64,000 nt of DNA from contig JACVVK020000461.1 in assembly GCA_018292915.2 (NCBI GenBank), forward strand, positions 372,501 through 436,500, in the 5' to 3' direction. The notes under the pieces are model-generated. The model had not been told where the DNA came from. It worked only from the letters and a program-made list of their open reading frames with translations, and ran no database searches. Numbering within the stretch: the first letter of the stretch is position 1; each line of letters starts with the position of its first letter. This document shows, piece after piece, positions 1-11,293 of the stretch. Source of the stretch: Batillaria attramentaria. Taxonomy: Eukaryota; Mollusca; Gastropoda; Batillariidae. Position numbers and translations under genes: made by a program.

Positions 1-207
1 CGACTTTTTAATCTCTTCTCTGGAACATAGGAAGCCTTACCCAATGACCTTACTATATTACGAATTATTACTTTTTTTTCTCTTTTTTTTAAATGCCACA
101 ATTCTAGTTCACACAGAACATCTTTAACAAATTCCTATTTACCTCTTACCCCCAAACTCCACTCTGTACTTACGTGCGCATACGCGCGCGCGTGCCAGTG
201 TGTACTG

Positions 208-242
<35 letters not shown>

Positions 243-382
243 GTTCCTGCATGAACATGATGTCAGTTTTAGTTAGCATTGCTTTTGTTTTGTTTTTGCA
301 CTTGATGTTTTGGTTTTTTTTTAAACTTAATTTTGTTCATGTAGATGTTTGCAATTTGCGCCCATACCCACATTCCTCAGTA

Positions 383-441
<59 letters not shown>

Positions 442-531
442 GTCATTTAGAGTAGCAACGGCAAGTTTGGAAATGGTAACTGTGCCAATAGCTTTACCGT
501 TGAAAAATAAAGGATCATTGTCATTGCCATT

Positions 532-572
<41 letters not shown>

Positions 573-1520
573 GGTGGCGTGCGTTTGTTTGTTCGGGTTT
601 TTTTTGGTGGGTTTTTTTTTTGGTGTTTTTTTTCCTTTCTCCAAACCTGAGGTAAACATGATCCTTACAATTATGAAGGCGTGACTGTGACCGAGCACGG
701 TGCGTCACAACTCTTCGGTGCGTTGCACCATAGATGAACACAGCGGTGCGTGTGCACCCTAAAGGAAAGCTGTGGAGGGATCAGAGAGGCTGGAGTACGC
801 TACAGTGCACATGCTCTCAGGAGGGCCCGACAGCCTGCCGGAACGAACGCGTTGGCCTAATATAATCCCCGTGCCCTCTGGGCCTCTTGTTATGATCACG
901 CAGTGCGTAAATGGAGCTGTCTGCGGTGGGAACGAGCTGACGTACATAAGGGGACGACAAGCTGACATACATGAGACGAACTTAGACAAACTGAAGTGGC
1001 CAGCAAGATACCGACTTACAGGTTTCTAGATCTGTACTAACAAAGTCAGTTCAGGAAGAAAAGAACCGCTGCACAGAATTCAGGCAGCGAAACTACCGGA
1101 GACTCAGTCAGTGACAGTCGTTGGAAAAAACCCCACGGCCTTTAAGCCGGGCTCCTGACCCTCTTACGTGCAAAAGCATTGCACTGCATAACTGTTGCTG
1201 AAAAAGGACCGCTCACCTTCTAGCGTACAATTTCTTCTCAGCATTGAAAGAGCTGGCTGACACAGTGTCGCTGCCTACATCAGTCTCGTTTAGTTCCCGC
1301 CACGGAGGCGCGCAAAATCTGAGCCAGACCCGGCGACACCGGGACGACCGTACAGCACACGGACAGTCCACAGAAAAGTATCCGTTTTCAAGGGACGACC
1401 ATCAGTGCTGTTCACGAAGGGTTAACTTATCACTGACTGAAGCTGTAAATTGAAGCTGACTGTCGCAGACTCAGTGAAGCACTGACGAGACGTTCGAGTC
1501 ACCGGAGTTCCGAAGAAGCG
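1..1520 (+). promoter_or_regulatory. Upstream region / 5' UTR of P450 copy A
   Basis: No gene is seen in 1-1520. Bases 1-211 are AT-rich and unremarkable. They are followed by a (TG)n run at about 210-240 and (CT)n runs at about 386-439 and 540-568. From about 570 to 1240 the sequence matches the upstream blocks of copies B (12430-12740) and C (33840-34240), so this block was duplicated with the genes. Copy A carries about 250 extra bases (around 676-926) not present in B or C. At 1206-1225 it also has the uninterrupted counterpart of the site where copy C carries a SINE (34232-34727). Conservation next to all three start codons suggests promoter and 5' UTR function. I see no convincing TATA box here, so the transcription start cannot be placed. 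Confidence 0.5.
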
Positions 1521-2556
1521 ATGGACGCTGCAACAACAGTTGTGCCGTGGCTTGGCTGGACTGTGCCAGTCACTTTACTCTGCATTGTCATTACCCTGCT
1601 TTACCTGTAAGTTGGCACTGAGTATATTAATTTTGTTTGGGTTTTCTTCCTGTCAGCCGGTTGTGCTGAGTTGTGACGGCTGTCGCCGGTATAGTTGTTT
1701 TGGCGACAGAGTACGCGGCGACAAACAATCTCTCGGCTCAGTCTCTTTGTGTGTCAGTGTGTGTGTGTGTGGTGTGGTGTGGTGTGTGTGTGTGAGAGAG
1801 AGAGAGAGAGATACTCATGTCGTCAGTTCAACTCTTGTTTCAGGTACGGAACATGGACACACACCACCTGGTCGAGTGCTGGCGTCAGCGGACCTAAACC
1901 ACTCCCCTTCTTGGGCAACATAGGAGAAATCAACAAAAAGGTAGAAAACCACTACCCTACCCACACTGCCACTGACGATCAGGCTCAGCAGTTCCGCGAT
2001 TAAAGAAAAAGCGGGACAATCGCCCTCATCCCCCCCCCCCCTTCCACCCCCTACTGAATCGGTTCTGAGGAGCACTTGGTAAAGTCGCCACCCGACCCTT
2101 CGATCCGAATGTCACAGATGATAGAAACTGTTTTATTTTGTTGTTATAGGCATCAACATGAAACCCTTTTCGTGATATTTTTACAACAAAACAGCTGGAG
2201 CATAATTATCATCTTTTCGCAAAAAAAGAAAAAAAGCTGAAGATTTTTTTTTTTCAGAGTAGAAACATAGAAATTCAACTTATGTCCTAAATGAAGACAC
2301 AGTGAAGTTTAGAAATATGCATATATTTCAATACTGGCTTTGACTTACAAGGCCCAGCGCTTGCGGGCAAGTACATGTATAACATTAATTTTGTGCAATA
2401 ATTTACCTGATGTTGGGCGTAAGTGCTTACGCTATATCCAGGGATCTCTCACTTCCATTTCAGGGATTCTTCCATTGTCTGCAGGAATGGGGCAAACAAT
2501 ATGGGAAGATGTACGGGTGAGGAAAGTTTTTAATCACACACACGTACGGACACACA

Positions 2557-2635
<79 letters not shown>

Positions 2636-4238
2636 ACTGTGAAGGGGTGTACGTGTATCCATGTATGTACAGTATCTGTCGTAGTTAATAATAATAATAA
2701 TAATAATTGTGTATTGTCTGGGGGAGCCGGGGTGGCCGAATGGTAGAGCGCTGAACTCTCAGTGCTCGGGTCGTGAGTTCGTATCCCGGCTGGAGCCAAA
2801 TATTTGTGCCGGCCTTTTCATCGTTGCCCCGTCTTTGATATCACCCGTATGTGATGGAAAAGGACGTTAAACCCCCACGCACCCACCCACGCACCCACCC
2901 ACCCACCCGTGTATTGTCTGGGCGCCAGTTTCCTGGTTCAAAGCGCCGCGAGCTGAACCCAACACGCACTCTCACGTGAATCACACGAATTCTCTAACAC
3001 AATGGACATGAACATATTATAGTCACGTGGTGCAAAGGGTCAGCTCAGCTATTCAAGTTCCGGAATTCAGAATTGCTTCTTTTTTTTTCTTTTTTCAAAT
3101 TTTGTGGGCTGATCATTTCCAGCTGAGTTACATTGATACACGCCGGATTTTCAGAATATACTTCATGCATCGGCCGCTCCTTATGACTACAGACGTGGAC
3201 ATTCTGAAAGAGGTCTTCATCAAAGATTTTGCTGACTTCCCGGACAGGCTGGTGAGAGGGATAGTTAGGTTACCTCTGGTTTGTTTAAGGTACATTTACA
3301 ACGACAGAACATTACGTACACACAGTCATACAATACGGTCAAGAGTACAATACGTCATGATGTTGATGATGATGGTTAGAAACTAATTTAGTCTTCATAA
3401 TGAAGTTGGAAGAGATGCGTCTTCAAAGCAGTTTTGAAGGAGTCAGCCGACTCAACATGACGAACACGAAAAGGCAGGCTGCTCCAAAGATATTCCAAAT
3501 GTTTTGCAGAACGCCAACCCACTTCAACCCTATCCGGTGAACCAAGGCTTGATTGGGGTGACCGGGGACCGGTGGAGGAGACAGAGACATACACTCACAC
3601 CTACCTTCAGCACCAGCAAACTGAAAGCAGTGAGTTTCCTTTTGCTTTAAGAGCACAACAATAAAGTTCAATTCTTTTCTTTTTTCTAGCTAGGCATGAG
3701 AATTCTTACAAGACAGACGTCGTTTCTGTACCCTGTACATCTCAATCGAAGGACCCTCACACACACACATATCTATACATATTATATATATGTAAAGGGT
3801 CAGCATATGAAGCTGAGAGCGCTACCTAGGTCTAAGGAGATGTGTGCTTTGTACGTCACTGGTCAAGTCTGCATTGATTACAAGCCACAGCGGAGAAGGG
3901 GCTGGGGGGGGGGGGTAACCAACCATCCTACTGCTGAAACACCTAACAGATCAAAGGGTATCTCACCACTCACAGGACCCCATGCCCCGTCCACCCCGGG
4001 AGGGGAATGGTCTGTACAACCTATTCCATGTGAATAGATGATTTTAGCCGCTCAACACCATGACATATATATATAGGTCAAGGCCGACTTGTCGGGTGAC
4101 AAAGCACACATCTAGATCTAGGGAGCGCTCTCAGCTTTACTTACTTCTACTTTCAAATTGACCTGATTGAGCGCATGTTTTCGGTTGTAGCGAAGCCGGT
4201 TTTACTATTCAAAATTAAATGGAATAATGTGTATATAA

Positions 4239-4299
<61 letters not shown>

Positions 4300-5019
4300 T
4301 TACAGATGAACAAATTTATCACCCGCTGTTGTCACAACTTAATTGCGGCCATGCGGAAAAACACAGAGGAGGGAAAACTGCTGGACGTGAAACAGTAAGT
4401 GGACTATAGCTCCAAGTCTAGATCCAAGCTTCTTGACAAACGAGCGACTGATAATGGCCAGCGCTTGCATAGCTGATACGGTGGGAGATCGTGGGGTTGA
4501 TTCTTTGGCAATCATTTATGTACAAGCTTTTCCATTTGCTTCGATCGTGCAAATCTTGGTTTGCAGGTTGGTTGGTCACGTTCTTGCTCGTTCTTGTGTC
4601 TTCTTTCTTGGTTCTAGATGTAACATTTACTGATCACTTGTTTGTAGGATGTACGGTTCCTTCACCTTGGACGTGATCTGTGGTACAGCTTTTGGGTTCG
4701 AGACTAATGCTCTGGGGCACGAAGACAACGTGTTTCTCAACAACGTCAAGGCCATCTTTGCTGAGGCCCGCGTGTTCAAAGTTGGCAATATCATAGCAGG
4801 CAAGCGAACAGTCTACCATTGTTTCATAATAATAATAATAATAATGGGTATTTAAGGGACGCCCTCCCTCCCGCAGGAGCTCAGCCGGAGCGACTTACAG
4901 TCAACGCGCACTCACTCACACAGAAACGGAAACACACGCAACATTCCTTCACACATACATTTTAACTACATGTACAAACACATAATGTGCAGCATCATAC
5001 GCGGTCTCCGCTGCCCCCG

Positions 5020-5099
<80 letters not shown>

Positions 5100-7949
5100 G
5101 CGCGCGACCAGCAAGATGATGACGTGGCAACAGCTATTGGTTAGGGGGAGTGAGGAGGTGGGTTGTTAGATTTTGCTTGAAGGATGGTTTTGTGTCTGCA
5201 TATCTGATTGATGCGGGGAGATCACTCCAACAAGTCGGACCCTGGTATGAAAAACTACGCTGACCAAAGGTCTTTGTTCGGACTTGAGGGATACAGAGTT
5301 TCCGAGTGTCGGCAGCAGAACGAAGTAGTCTCGTAGGAGAGTAAAGCTGAAGTAAAGAAGAACTGTACATCTGACTCAGTCGAAGGACCCTCAGATTTTG
5401 ACTGAAGTGCGTACAAGACGAAGAATTCCTGGGGTTCTGCGCCTCTCCGTCTTTCCTAAAAGTGAAAGAAAGAAAGAGCAGTAGAATTCGCGGGAAGACA
5501 GTTCAAATATTACTAGACTAGCAGATTTCCTCCACTTTCAAAAAATAAAAATAAAAAAATTCGGGGAGGCCCTCTAGAGAATTTTATGCGATTCGACCTA
5601 AAAATTGACACAACTGTCCCCCCCCTCCCCCTCCAATAGAAGCTGGAGCCCCTGCTTTTTCAGGTGAGTGAAAATACCTATCAGATTGAACTGAACAGCA
5701 GAGAACATAGCAGATTTTCTATGTCCTTTTTTTCCACTTTGTTATTTTTGTGTGTGTGCATTTTCTTTCCCAATGCAGCTGTCTTCCCGTTCACGATCCC
5801 ATTTTTTAAATGGTTGGGATACAGTAGCATGCCGAAGAAAGAAGCCAGGTTCATCACTGAAACTATCCGCAGTGCTATCGAGACCAGAAGGAAAGATGGG
5901 GGAAAGGTAGGTCACATCGCGGAGTTTTATTTTCCTTTTTTTGTGTAGAGGAAAAGTGTATCACCTTTTCTGACTGGCTTCAATTAGTACCATTTAAAAA
6001 AACATTGTCAGTCCCACTACCGTTACTGCAGGAGTTTGATGGGAAAGTGCATTAAACTTGTTTCTATTCTTTTAACCTGTTCAGTTTAGAGATCATATTA
6101 TGCACGGCTCGAGCAGCAGGCACAAAATAAGTTATGCGTTGTAGGGCGAAGGACACAAATACACAGGGCCTCAAAATAATCCCTATTAGCCTCAGGCATC
6201 ATAGTCACCTCTAAAAATGCCTCAATCCAGAAACAATTACTACCATGAACAGACCATTCAAAGGCAGGCACCTGACAGGGGTTTAAAAAAATTTAAATGT
6301 CTCCTTGCCTCTCAGGCCTCACTGGAGTAATGCACGTCTATAACTACTTCTCTTTATGCCAGAGAGTTCACACAAATCTGCTTGCCTCACTTGTGTCCCA
6401 CCTCTGTGCAAAAAGTCCCAGCTTCACTGGCAGCTTGCCTCTTGTTGTGACCGCCAGGCATGCACCTTGACCTACATAACACGCTTTTTCATGACATTAA
6501 AAATCACTAAAGACTAGCACACTTGCCAAACAGGGTACCTCAAATAAACACCACGCATCACCTCACGGTCAATTTGTGTCCTTGCGCCTGTAGACTGCGG
6601 GAGTTTGATGGGAAATTGTATTAAACGTTGTTTTTATTCTTTTAACCTGTTCAGTTTAGAGACCATATTATGCACGGCTCGACTGAGCAGCAGGCACAAA
6701 ATAAGTTATGCATTGTAGACTGCAAGTAGTAGAAGTTTGATGGAAAATCCTTTGTGATTCTCACTTACCATGAAATCTGTCGTTAGGGCCGCGTGGATTT
6801 GCTGCAGCTGATGTTGGATGCTGAAGCTACAGGATCGGAAATTGCTGGGAACCCACAAGAGAAACGTGAGTTAGTTATCTTCCGCTCACCTTTAAGGATT
6901 GTTTGTCCAAGGCGTTCACTAAGGGTGTAGATTGAGGCGTGGTATTAATCTGTGTGCTCGATGGCTTACGTAGTCGTTCATGGATGAACTGGAGGGCAAC
7001 TCGAGGGCAACTCACGGGCATTTCTGGGCCCCATGAGTTTTTGGTCAGCCCATGAGGGCCCCAAGCTGGTACCGTGAGGTTTGTTGGGTTTTAGTTGTCT
7101 GGGTTGTCTATGACTTTAAGGATTTGCCTACTTTTTTTCGGGGGGGGGGGGGGGGGGGTAACTCTTTATGGGCTAGGTACGTGATTACCACTTCCCGGAT
7201 CCGAATGTTGAAGAGAAAGCCATGTGAGTTCAGTCATTTAGTCAATGCAAAAGACCAGCTTACAGAGACTGTGGTGTGGTCACACGCAAATGCAACAAGT
7301 ATGCAGACAGGAAAGGAGCGTAATTTCGGGATTGTGTCCCCTAGATTATACGAAATAACACATACACGTGCACGAACATGATGATGATGGGGACTTGGTA
7401 CAGCGTACGGCTCAACATGATGATGATGGGGACTTGGTACAGCGTACGGCTCAACATGATGATGATGGGGACTTGGTACAGCGTACGGCTCAACATGATG
7501 ATGATGGGGACTTGGTACAGCGTACGGCTCCACCCGGAGTGCTCACGGCGCTTAGGAAGAGTTTTTTTTTTTTTTAAATATAGTTTTTAAAAAAAAGTGC
7601 AGATGATTACTGGGGTGATGCACTGGAGAGAAGTCTTCAGGCGCTTTCGGAATGCGGTGATGCTGACTGCCTCCTTCGCTCAGGACTGGAGTTCCATAGT
7701 TTGTATAATAGGCCATAAGATAAACCGTATAAAAGAGATATTGACGTGGGGTGAAATGTCGTGGCCTTTCGGCCAGTATCGAGAGTATGTATGTATGTAT
7801 GTATGTATGTATTTGTAGATATAAGTGTATGTATAGGTGTGTATGGGTGTGTATGGTGAGCTTGTCTAACTTGATCATTTATCATGTTTCCTGTACCCAC
7901 AGCGGGGTTTTTGAAATAAATATCTTGACTTGACTTGACTTCAGATGAA

Positions 7950-8028
<79 letters not shown>

Positions 8029-8246
8029 TGATTTCATTGTGTGATTTCAGGCCTGACAACAGACGAAATCATCGGCCAGGGTTTCACAGTCTTCATCGCT
8101 GGCTACGAGACAACAGCGACCACACTTCAGTACCTGACCTATCTGCTGGCCTTGAACCCTGATAAACAGGAAAAACTCTACCGTGAAATCGTGGATACCA
8201 TCGGGAACGTGAGTAGCATTCAATCACTCAGCTAGGTGACTATGAA

Positions 8247-8325
<79 letters not shown>

Positions 8326-9058
8326 GAGTTGTATTTATTTACTCGAGTTTCTTAAGAGCAGGACACGTGTATTGAAACTGAAATTAATGAAAATAACGCA
8401 GAGATATTTGCAAGAAACAAGCTTGTCATAAATTTTGACCCACTAAAGAATCCAACTTTAATTTTAATCTGAAAGAAGTGGAAAAAAGTCGTTTATAAAA
8501 CACTTCACCCGAGTCGAGTGAGACATTTTTATGTTACTGATGGTCCTCAGGCTGAGCCGACCTACGACAATGTAACGTCCATCAAATACCTGGACAGCTG
8601 TGTCCGCGAGGCACTCCGTTGTTTCCCTCCTGCTGCCTTGTGAGTAGATTTCATTTCATCTTTATGTGAGACGGGATTCGGCACACAAGGGAAAGAGTCC
8701 AGATGGAAATAAATTCGTAATTTATAACCAATCAGAATCCTGGAGGTGAGACATGTGACAGTTAATGTAGAATTACAGCAAGGCATCATTGTTACCATCG
8801 TAATCTGCCAGAAAAATGTGGTGTATAATTTGTACTCCTGAAAAAGACCCATTTCACCGATATATTCAGGACGTCCCGCGGTGCGCTTGCCGAGAAGACC
8901 ATAAAAGGCGTGAAGATTCCTGCTGGGGCCGGTGTGGGCGTGCCTATTATTGGACTGATGCGGGACGAAGAGTTCTTCCCAGAGCCGGACAAGTTCATCC
9001 CAGAGAGGTACGGTACGCCAAGGTTCTTCACGAAATCTGCCTCCACTCAGCGTAACGC

Positions 9059-9157
<99 letters not shown>

Positions 9158-9487
9158 GCGCACGCACGCACACTGTGACACCCTTCTGCCACCCACCCAC
9201 CCCCATTTCCCCCCCCCCCTCCAAGAAAAAAGACCCTAGCCACTCAACCAAACTTAACAAAAACAAGAAGTAGGAACAACACTTAAAGCTCGAGTGTGTG
9301 TGCTGCAGGTTTGACGATGAGAACAAGGACGCCATACCGTCAATAGTGCGAGAGATGGTGTTTGGTGCGGGACCAAGGCAATGTATCGGTATGAGACTGG
9401 CGCTGTACGAGGCCAAAATGGCTGTTGTCACTGTTGTGCGACAGTTCAAGTTTGTCAAGGTGCCAGAAACTCCGGTGAGTCAGGGAG

Positions 9488-9519
<32 letters not shown>

Positions 9520-10653
9520 TGTGTGTGTGAGAGAGATAACCTGCCTCAGGATGAGCAGTTTTTGAAAGTGTCCTTTAAAAAAAAAAAAGGTGTTTTGAAC
9601 AGACGCCGTTCAGTGTTACTCCCCAAACACTATTTTAGAGTTAATTTATTTGTGTGTGTTTTCCTTTGTATGTACACAAATGTCTGTTTGGATGAAACTT
9701 GACAGAAATGCGTTGCTTCAGAGGGAACACGGATAGCCGAATGGTAGAGCGTTGGTTTTTCAATGCTCGGGTCGTGAGTTCGAATCCTGGTTGGGGCCTA
9801 ATACTGTGCTGGCGTTTCTTCGTTACCCCGTCTTTGATATCTCCCTTACGTGGTGGAAAAGGACGTTAAACTGCCAAACACCTCCGCGTTGCCTCAGGAC
9901 GATCGGCTCCATCTTTGTATGATCGATCAGTAGACAGAAATGCTGGATCATATCTCAGCAAGAACTGGCCACAGAAGGCTGTAACTCTGCAGGCGTGCAG
10001 GCGTCTCAAATGGGTTATAATTATTGAGCAGTGCACGTTGTGTCTAAAGCGTTTGAAGCAGATAAAGCCACTATTGCATGTCTGAGTTTCTTGAGGGGTC
10101 ATGCGACGACCACGAGCGACCTTCTACGGTCCACATACGACCTACAGATTATCTCCCTTAAAGAGTATGGTTAGTCCCAAAACTTTGAACTTTTAGTTGT
10201 AGCTCAGAACTGAAAACTCGAATGATCTCGAAATTTGGTACCTAAATGGTTACATGCCTAGTAGGATGTGGAACGTTCTACACGTTCTAAACGTACCTAT
10301 GAAAAACCTGGAAAGTGAACCTTTAATGGCATGTAAAAGGTACCTCTTTAAATTTGTCATGTTAACGTGTATATCAGTCCACATCTTAGGCGACATGATG
10401 CGGGAATTCATTTTGCACCCTATCGGTTCGCTCCAATTTCACGACGGGTTTTGCACCTCGTAAACTGGTGTATACTGTGAGTTTACTATCGCCTAGTTTG
10501 TATTGTGAGATTGGTATCAAAGACCGTAGATAATACGGTCTTTGTTGGTATTGATTTGTGTGTTCACAGGATGAGATAACGTTCCGACCAGGCTTCGCAT
10601 TGGCCTTGCCTCTTCGCCCTGTTCTGGTTGGAACACAGCTGCGTGAAGCCTAG
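1521..10653 (+). CDS. CYP3A-like: Cytochrome P450, CYP3A-like, copy A (14 exons, 511 aa)
   Basis: This is an ER-anchored heme monooxygenase of clan 3 (CYP3A / thromboxane-synthase type), using NADPH-P450 reductase. Coding exons: 1521-1606, 1844-1940, 2464-2516, 3155-3251, 3510-3629, 4306-4394, 4648-4799, 5779-5906, 6787-6865, 8051-8208, 8551-8639, 8870-9007, 9309-9474, 10570-10653 (TAG). Phases join without a stop to give 1536 nt. The N-terminus has a hydrophobic anchor (residues about 9-30). [13 protein letters not shown] (exon 5) is the C-helix heme-propionate region. The I-helix motif AGYETT is at 317-322, ExxR at 373-376, PERF at 427-430, and the heme loop [10 protein letters not shown] has Cys454. 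About 510 aa is normal for the family. All boundaries are GT-AG except the intron 7 donor, which is GC. Exon 5 starts differently from B and C and is one codon shorter. The start ATG aligns with that of the paralogues. Substrate cannot be deduced. Confidence 0.93.
2685..3123 (-). mobile_element. SINE family 3 (minus), interrupted by a family-1 SINE
   Basis: Read on the minus strand this matches the 3' body of the tRNA-headed family seen complete at 12826-13225 and 34856-35247, ending in an (ATT)n tail, here (AAT)n at about 2688-2706. It lies in P450 A intron 3 and stops about 30 bases before exon 4. A family-1 SINE sits inside it at 2722-2908. Confidence 0.75.
2722..2908 (+). mobile_element. 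SINE family 1 with 13-bp target site duplication
   Basis: The tRNA-like head has a Leu/Ser-type A box (TGGCCGAATGGTAGAGCG) and a B box (GTGAGTTCGTATCCC), followed by a body with GGAAAAGGACGTTAAAC and a CACCC-rich tail. The direct repeat GTGTATTGTCTGG lies on both sides (2709-2721 and 2909-2921), which is a retroposition target-site duplication. It inserted into the older minus-strand family-3 SINE. The head should not be read as a functional tRNA, because many diverged copies share the same non-tRNA body. Confidence 0.88.
3376..3500 (-). mobile_element. CR1/L2-like LINE fragment (RT C-terminus, antisense)
   Basis: The minus-strand translation ends with [17 protein letters not shown] and KTALKTHLF, the typical last residues of CR1/L2-group LINE reverse transcriptases (WNSLP...SF...LKTHLF). 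It occupies the end of P450 A intron 4, and the acceptor used for exon 5 (AG at 3508-3509) lies at its edge. Copies B and C have unrelated sequence at this position. Confidence 0.65.
4241..4297 (+). repeat. (GT)n microsatellite before P450 A exon 6
   Basis: A pure GT run ends nine bases before the exon 6 start (4306). The paralogous introns in B and C have the same arrangement. Confidence 0.95.
4800..4805 (+). other. Non-canonical GC splice donor, P450 A intron 7
   Basis: The exon 7 end aligns exactly with copies B and C, which read CAG|GTAAGT. Copy A reads CAG|GCAAGC, so the donor dinucleotide is GC. The phase to exon 8 stays correct only with this donor. GC-AG introns are a known minority class spliced by the major spliceosome. 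Confidence 0.8.
4829..5372 (-). mobile_element. CR1/L2-like LINE 3' end, 5'-truncated (P450 A intron 7)
   Basis: The minus-strand frame 5134-5370 encodes [17 protein letters not shown], then [15 protein letters not shown] and [11 protein letters not shown], a clear CR1/L2-type reverse transcriptase C-terminus. It is followed on that strand by a short 3' region with a (CA)n expansion (about 5024-5096) and an (ATT)n tail at about 4829-4845. No RT catalytic core is present. It has no counterpart in introns 7 of B and C. Confidence 0.78.
5024..5103 (+). repeat. (CA)n microsatellite ending in (CG)n
   Basis: About 75 bases of CA followed by CGCGCGCG, embedded in the LINE fragment of P450 A intron 7. 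Confidence 0.95.
6005..6720 (+). repeat. Direct repeats flanking an interspersed repeat (P450 A intron 8)
   Basis: A segment of about 120 bases (6005-6127) beginning GTTTGATGGGAAA recurs at 6602-6720 in direct orientation with few differences. Between them lies about 470 bases related to intron 4 sequence of copies B (17098-17520) and C (40690-41110), recognisable by CCTCAGGC(A/G)TCATAGTCA and CACCTGACAGG. The layout resembles two terminal direct repeats around an internal region, but no protein or primer-binding site is visible, so no element class is assigned. Confidence 0.6.
7375..7530 (+). repeat. Minisatellite, 4 x 39 bp, apparently perfect
   Basis: The 39-bp unit starting AACATGATGATGATGGGG and ending GCGTACGGCTC repeats four times (7375, 7414, 7453, 7492) with no difference that I can see. 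It is in P450 A intron 9 and absent from B and C. Because 39 is a multiple of 3, every frame stays open through it, giving spurious repetitive ORFs on both strands. Confidence 0.95.
7590..7770 (-). mobile_element. CR1/L2-like LINE fragment, frameshifted
   Basis: On the minus strand one frame gives LWNSSPE and the next gives [20 protein letters not shown]. Together they match the LINE RT C-terminus pattern (LWNSLP...TAF...LKT), with a frameshift between. It is a decayed copy in P450 A intron 9. Confidence 0.5.
7781..7941 (+). mobile_element. LINE/SINE 3' end with (TTGAC)n tail
   Basis: A (GTAT)n stretch is followed by GTGAGCTTG, a segment with GTACCCACAGCGGGGTTTTTGAAAT, and a short (TTGAC)n tail. 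The same order (GTAC-CCCC-AACGGGGTTTTGAAAT and TTGAC tail) occurs at about 57400-57670 in DHTKD1 intron 8, so this is an interspersed family with a pentamer tail. Confidence 0.6.
7950..8028 (+). repeat. (GT)n microsatellite before P450 A exon 10
   Basis: About 79 bases of GT ending 22 bases before exon 10. Confidence 0.95.
8249..8323 (+). repeat. (GT)n microsatellite, P450 A intron 10
   Basis: About 75 bases of GT, starting 40 bases after exon 10. Confidence 0.95.
9062..9173 (+). repeat. (CA)n microsatellite after P450 A exon 12
   Basis: About 92 bases of CA with a short CACG tail, beginning about 55 bases after the exon 12 donor. Copies B and C carry (CA)n at the same position. Confidence 0.95.
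9722..9886 (+). mobile_element. SINE family 1
   Basis: The A box TAGCCGAATGGTAGAGCG, the B box GTGAGTTCGAATCC and the body GGAAAAGGACGTTAAAC match the 2722-2908 copy. Located in P450 A intron 13. Confidence 0.85.
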
Positions 10654-10662
10654 AACTCCACT

Positions 10663-10870
10663 GAAGGATCTTCGCTCCTACCGAGGTCAAGGCCATACAA
10701 ACTGTTGTGGTGAAAACTGTAATATTGCCAGGAACTAAGGACACCAGAGGCATCTTGGCATGATGATAGATAGTGATACCTGAAGAGCTTGACATACTCC
10801 TTTGAATGACCTTGACCCATGTCACAAGGGAGCCATGGAGGCTTCTGCCTCTCCAGTTAGATACTCTCAG
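10663..10870 (-). mobile_element. Fragment of the pearl/Helentron-like repeat
   Basis: Contains GAGGTCAAGGCCA and AATGACCTTGACCC with spacing and flanks like one monomer of the 37690-39419 element (also CTCC-TACC, CCTGAAG and CATACTC-TTTGAATGACC). It lies just after the P450 A stop codon, in its probable 3' UTR. Orientation is uncertain. Confidence 0.45.
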
Positions 10871-11136
10871 ATCTTCCCTTCACAAAATTGTGAAATATGC
10901 GATTTTATTTAATGCAGACAGTTTAACTGCCATAATTTCCTTCAGATTTTGCAATGACATAGTTGTGATCAATTTTGCATTCATGTGATTTTCAGATTTT
11001 TTTTTAAAAATCATTTTGAAAAGAATTATAAATGTACTTGGGAAAATTTTATGCGGTTTATTATTTATTATTTGTACTTATGTATGTATTATGCATATAT
11101 GTACTCTTGTTTGCTTTGTAAGTATCTATGTACAAT

Positions 11137-11142
11137 AATAAA
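11137..11142 (+). terminator. Candidate polyadenylation signal of P450 A
   Basis: AATAAA about 480 bases after the stop codon in AT-rich sequence. It is the first canonical hexamer I noticed after the gene. No transcript evidence is available. Confidence 0.4.
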
Positions 11143-11227
11143 TATGCGCAGATTAGCATAAAAAAGAATCATCCAAGTTTGTACCTGTTCGTAACACGTG
11201 GTGGTGGTGACGGCGGTGGTGGTGGTG

Positions 11228-11230
<3 letters not shown>

Positions 11231-11292
<62 letters not shown>
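11231..11292 (+). repeat. (GT)n microsatellite, A-B spacer
   Basis: A GT run preceded by (GGT)n. The surrounding 11143-11833 is AT-rich with no recognisable gene or repeat. Confidence 0.9.

Positions 11293-11293
<1 letters not shown>

Noticed and set aside
6005..6720. Solo LTR retrotransposon in P450 A intron 8
   Set aside because: Direct repeats of about 120 bp flank the interior, but no TG...CA termini, primer-binding site, polypurine tract or protein is visible. Left as an unclassified repeat.
7137..7160. G-run at 7141-7158 as a G-quadruplex control element (also 27671, 27977, 61335)
   Set aside because: Plain homopolymer runs in introns or transposons with no conserved position between paralogues. 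Noted as low complexity only.
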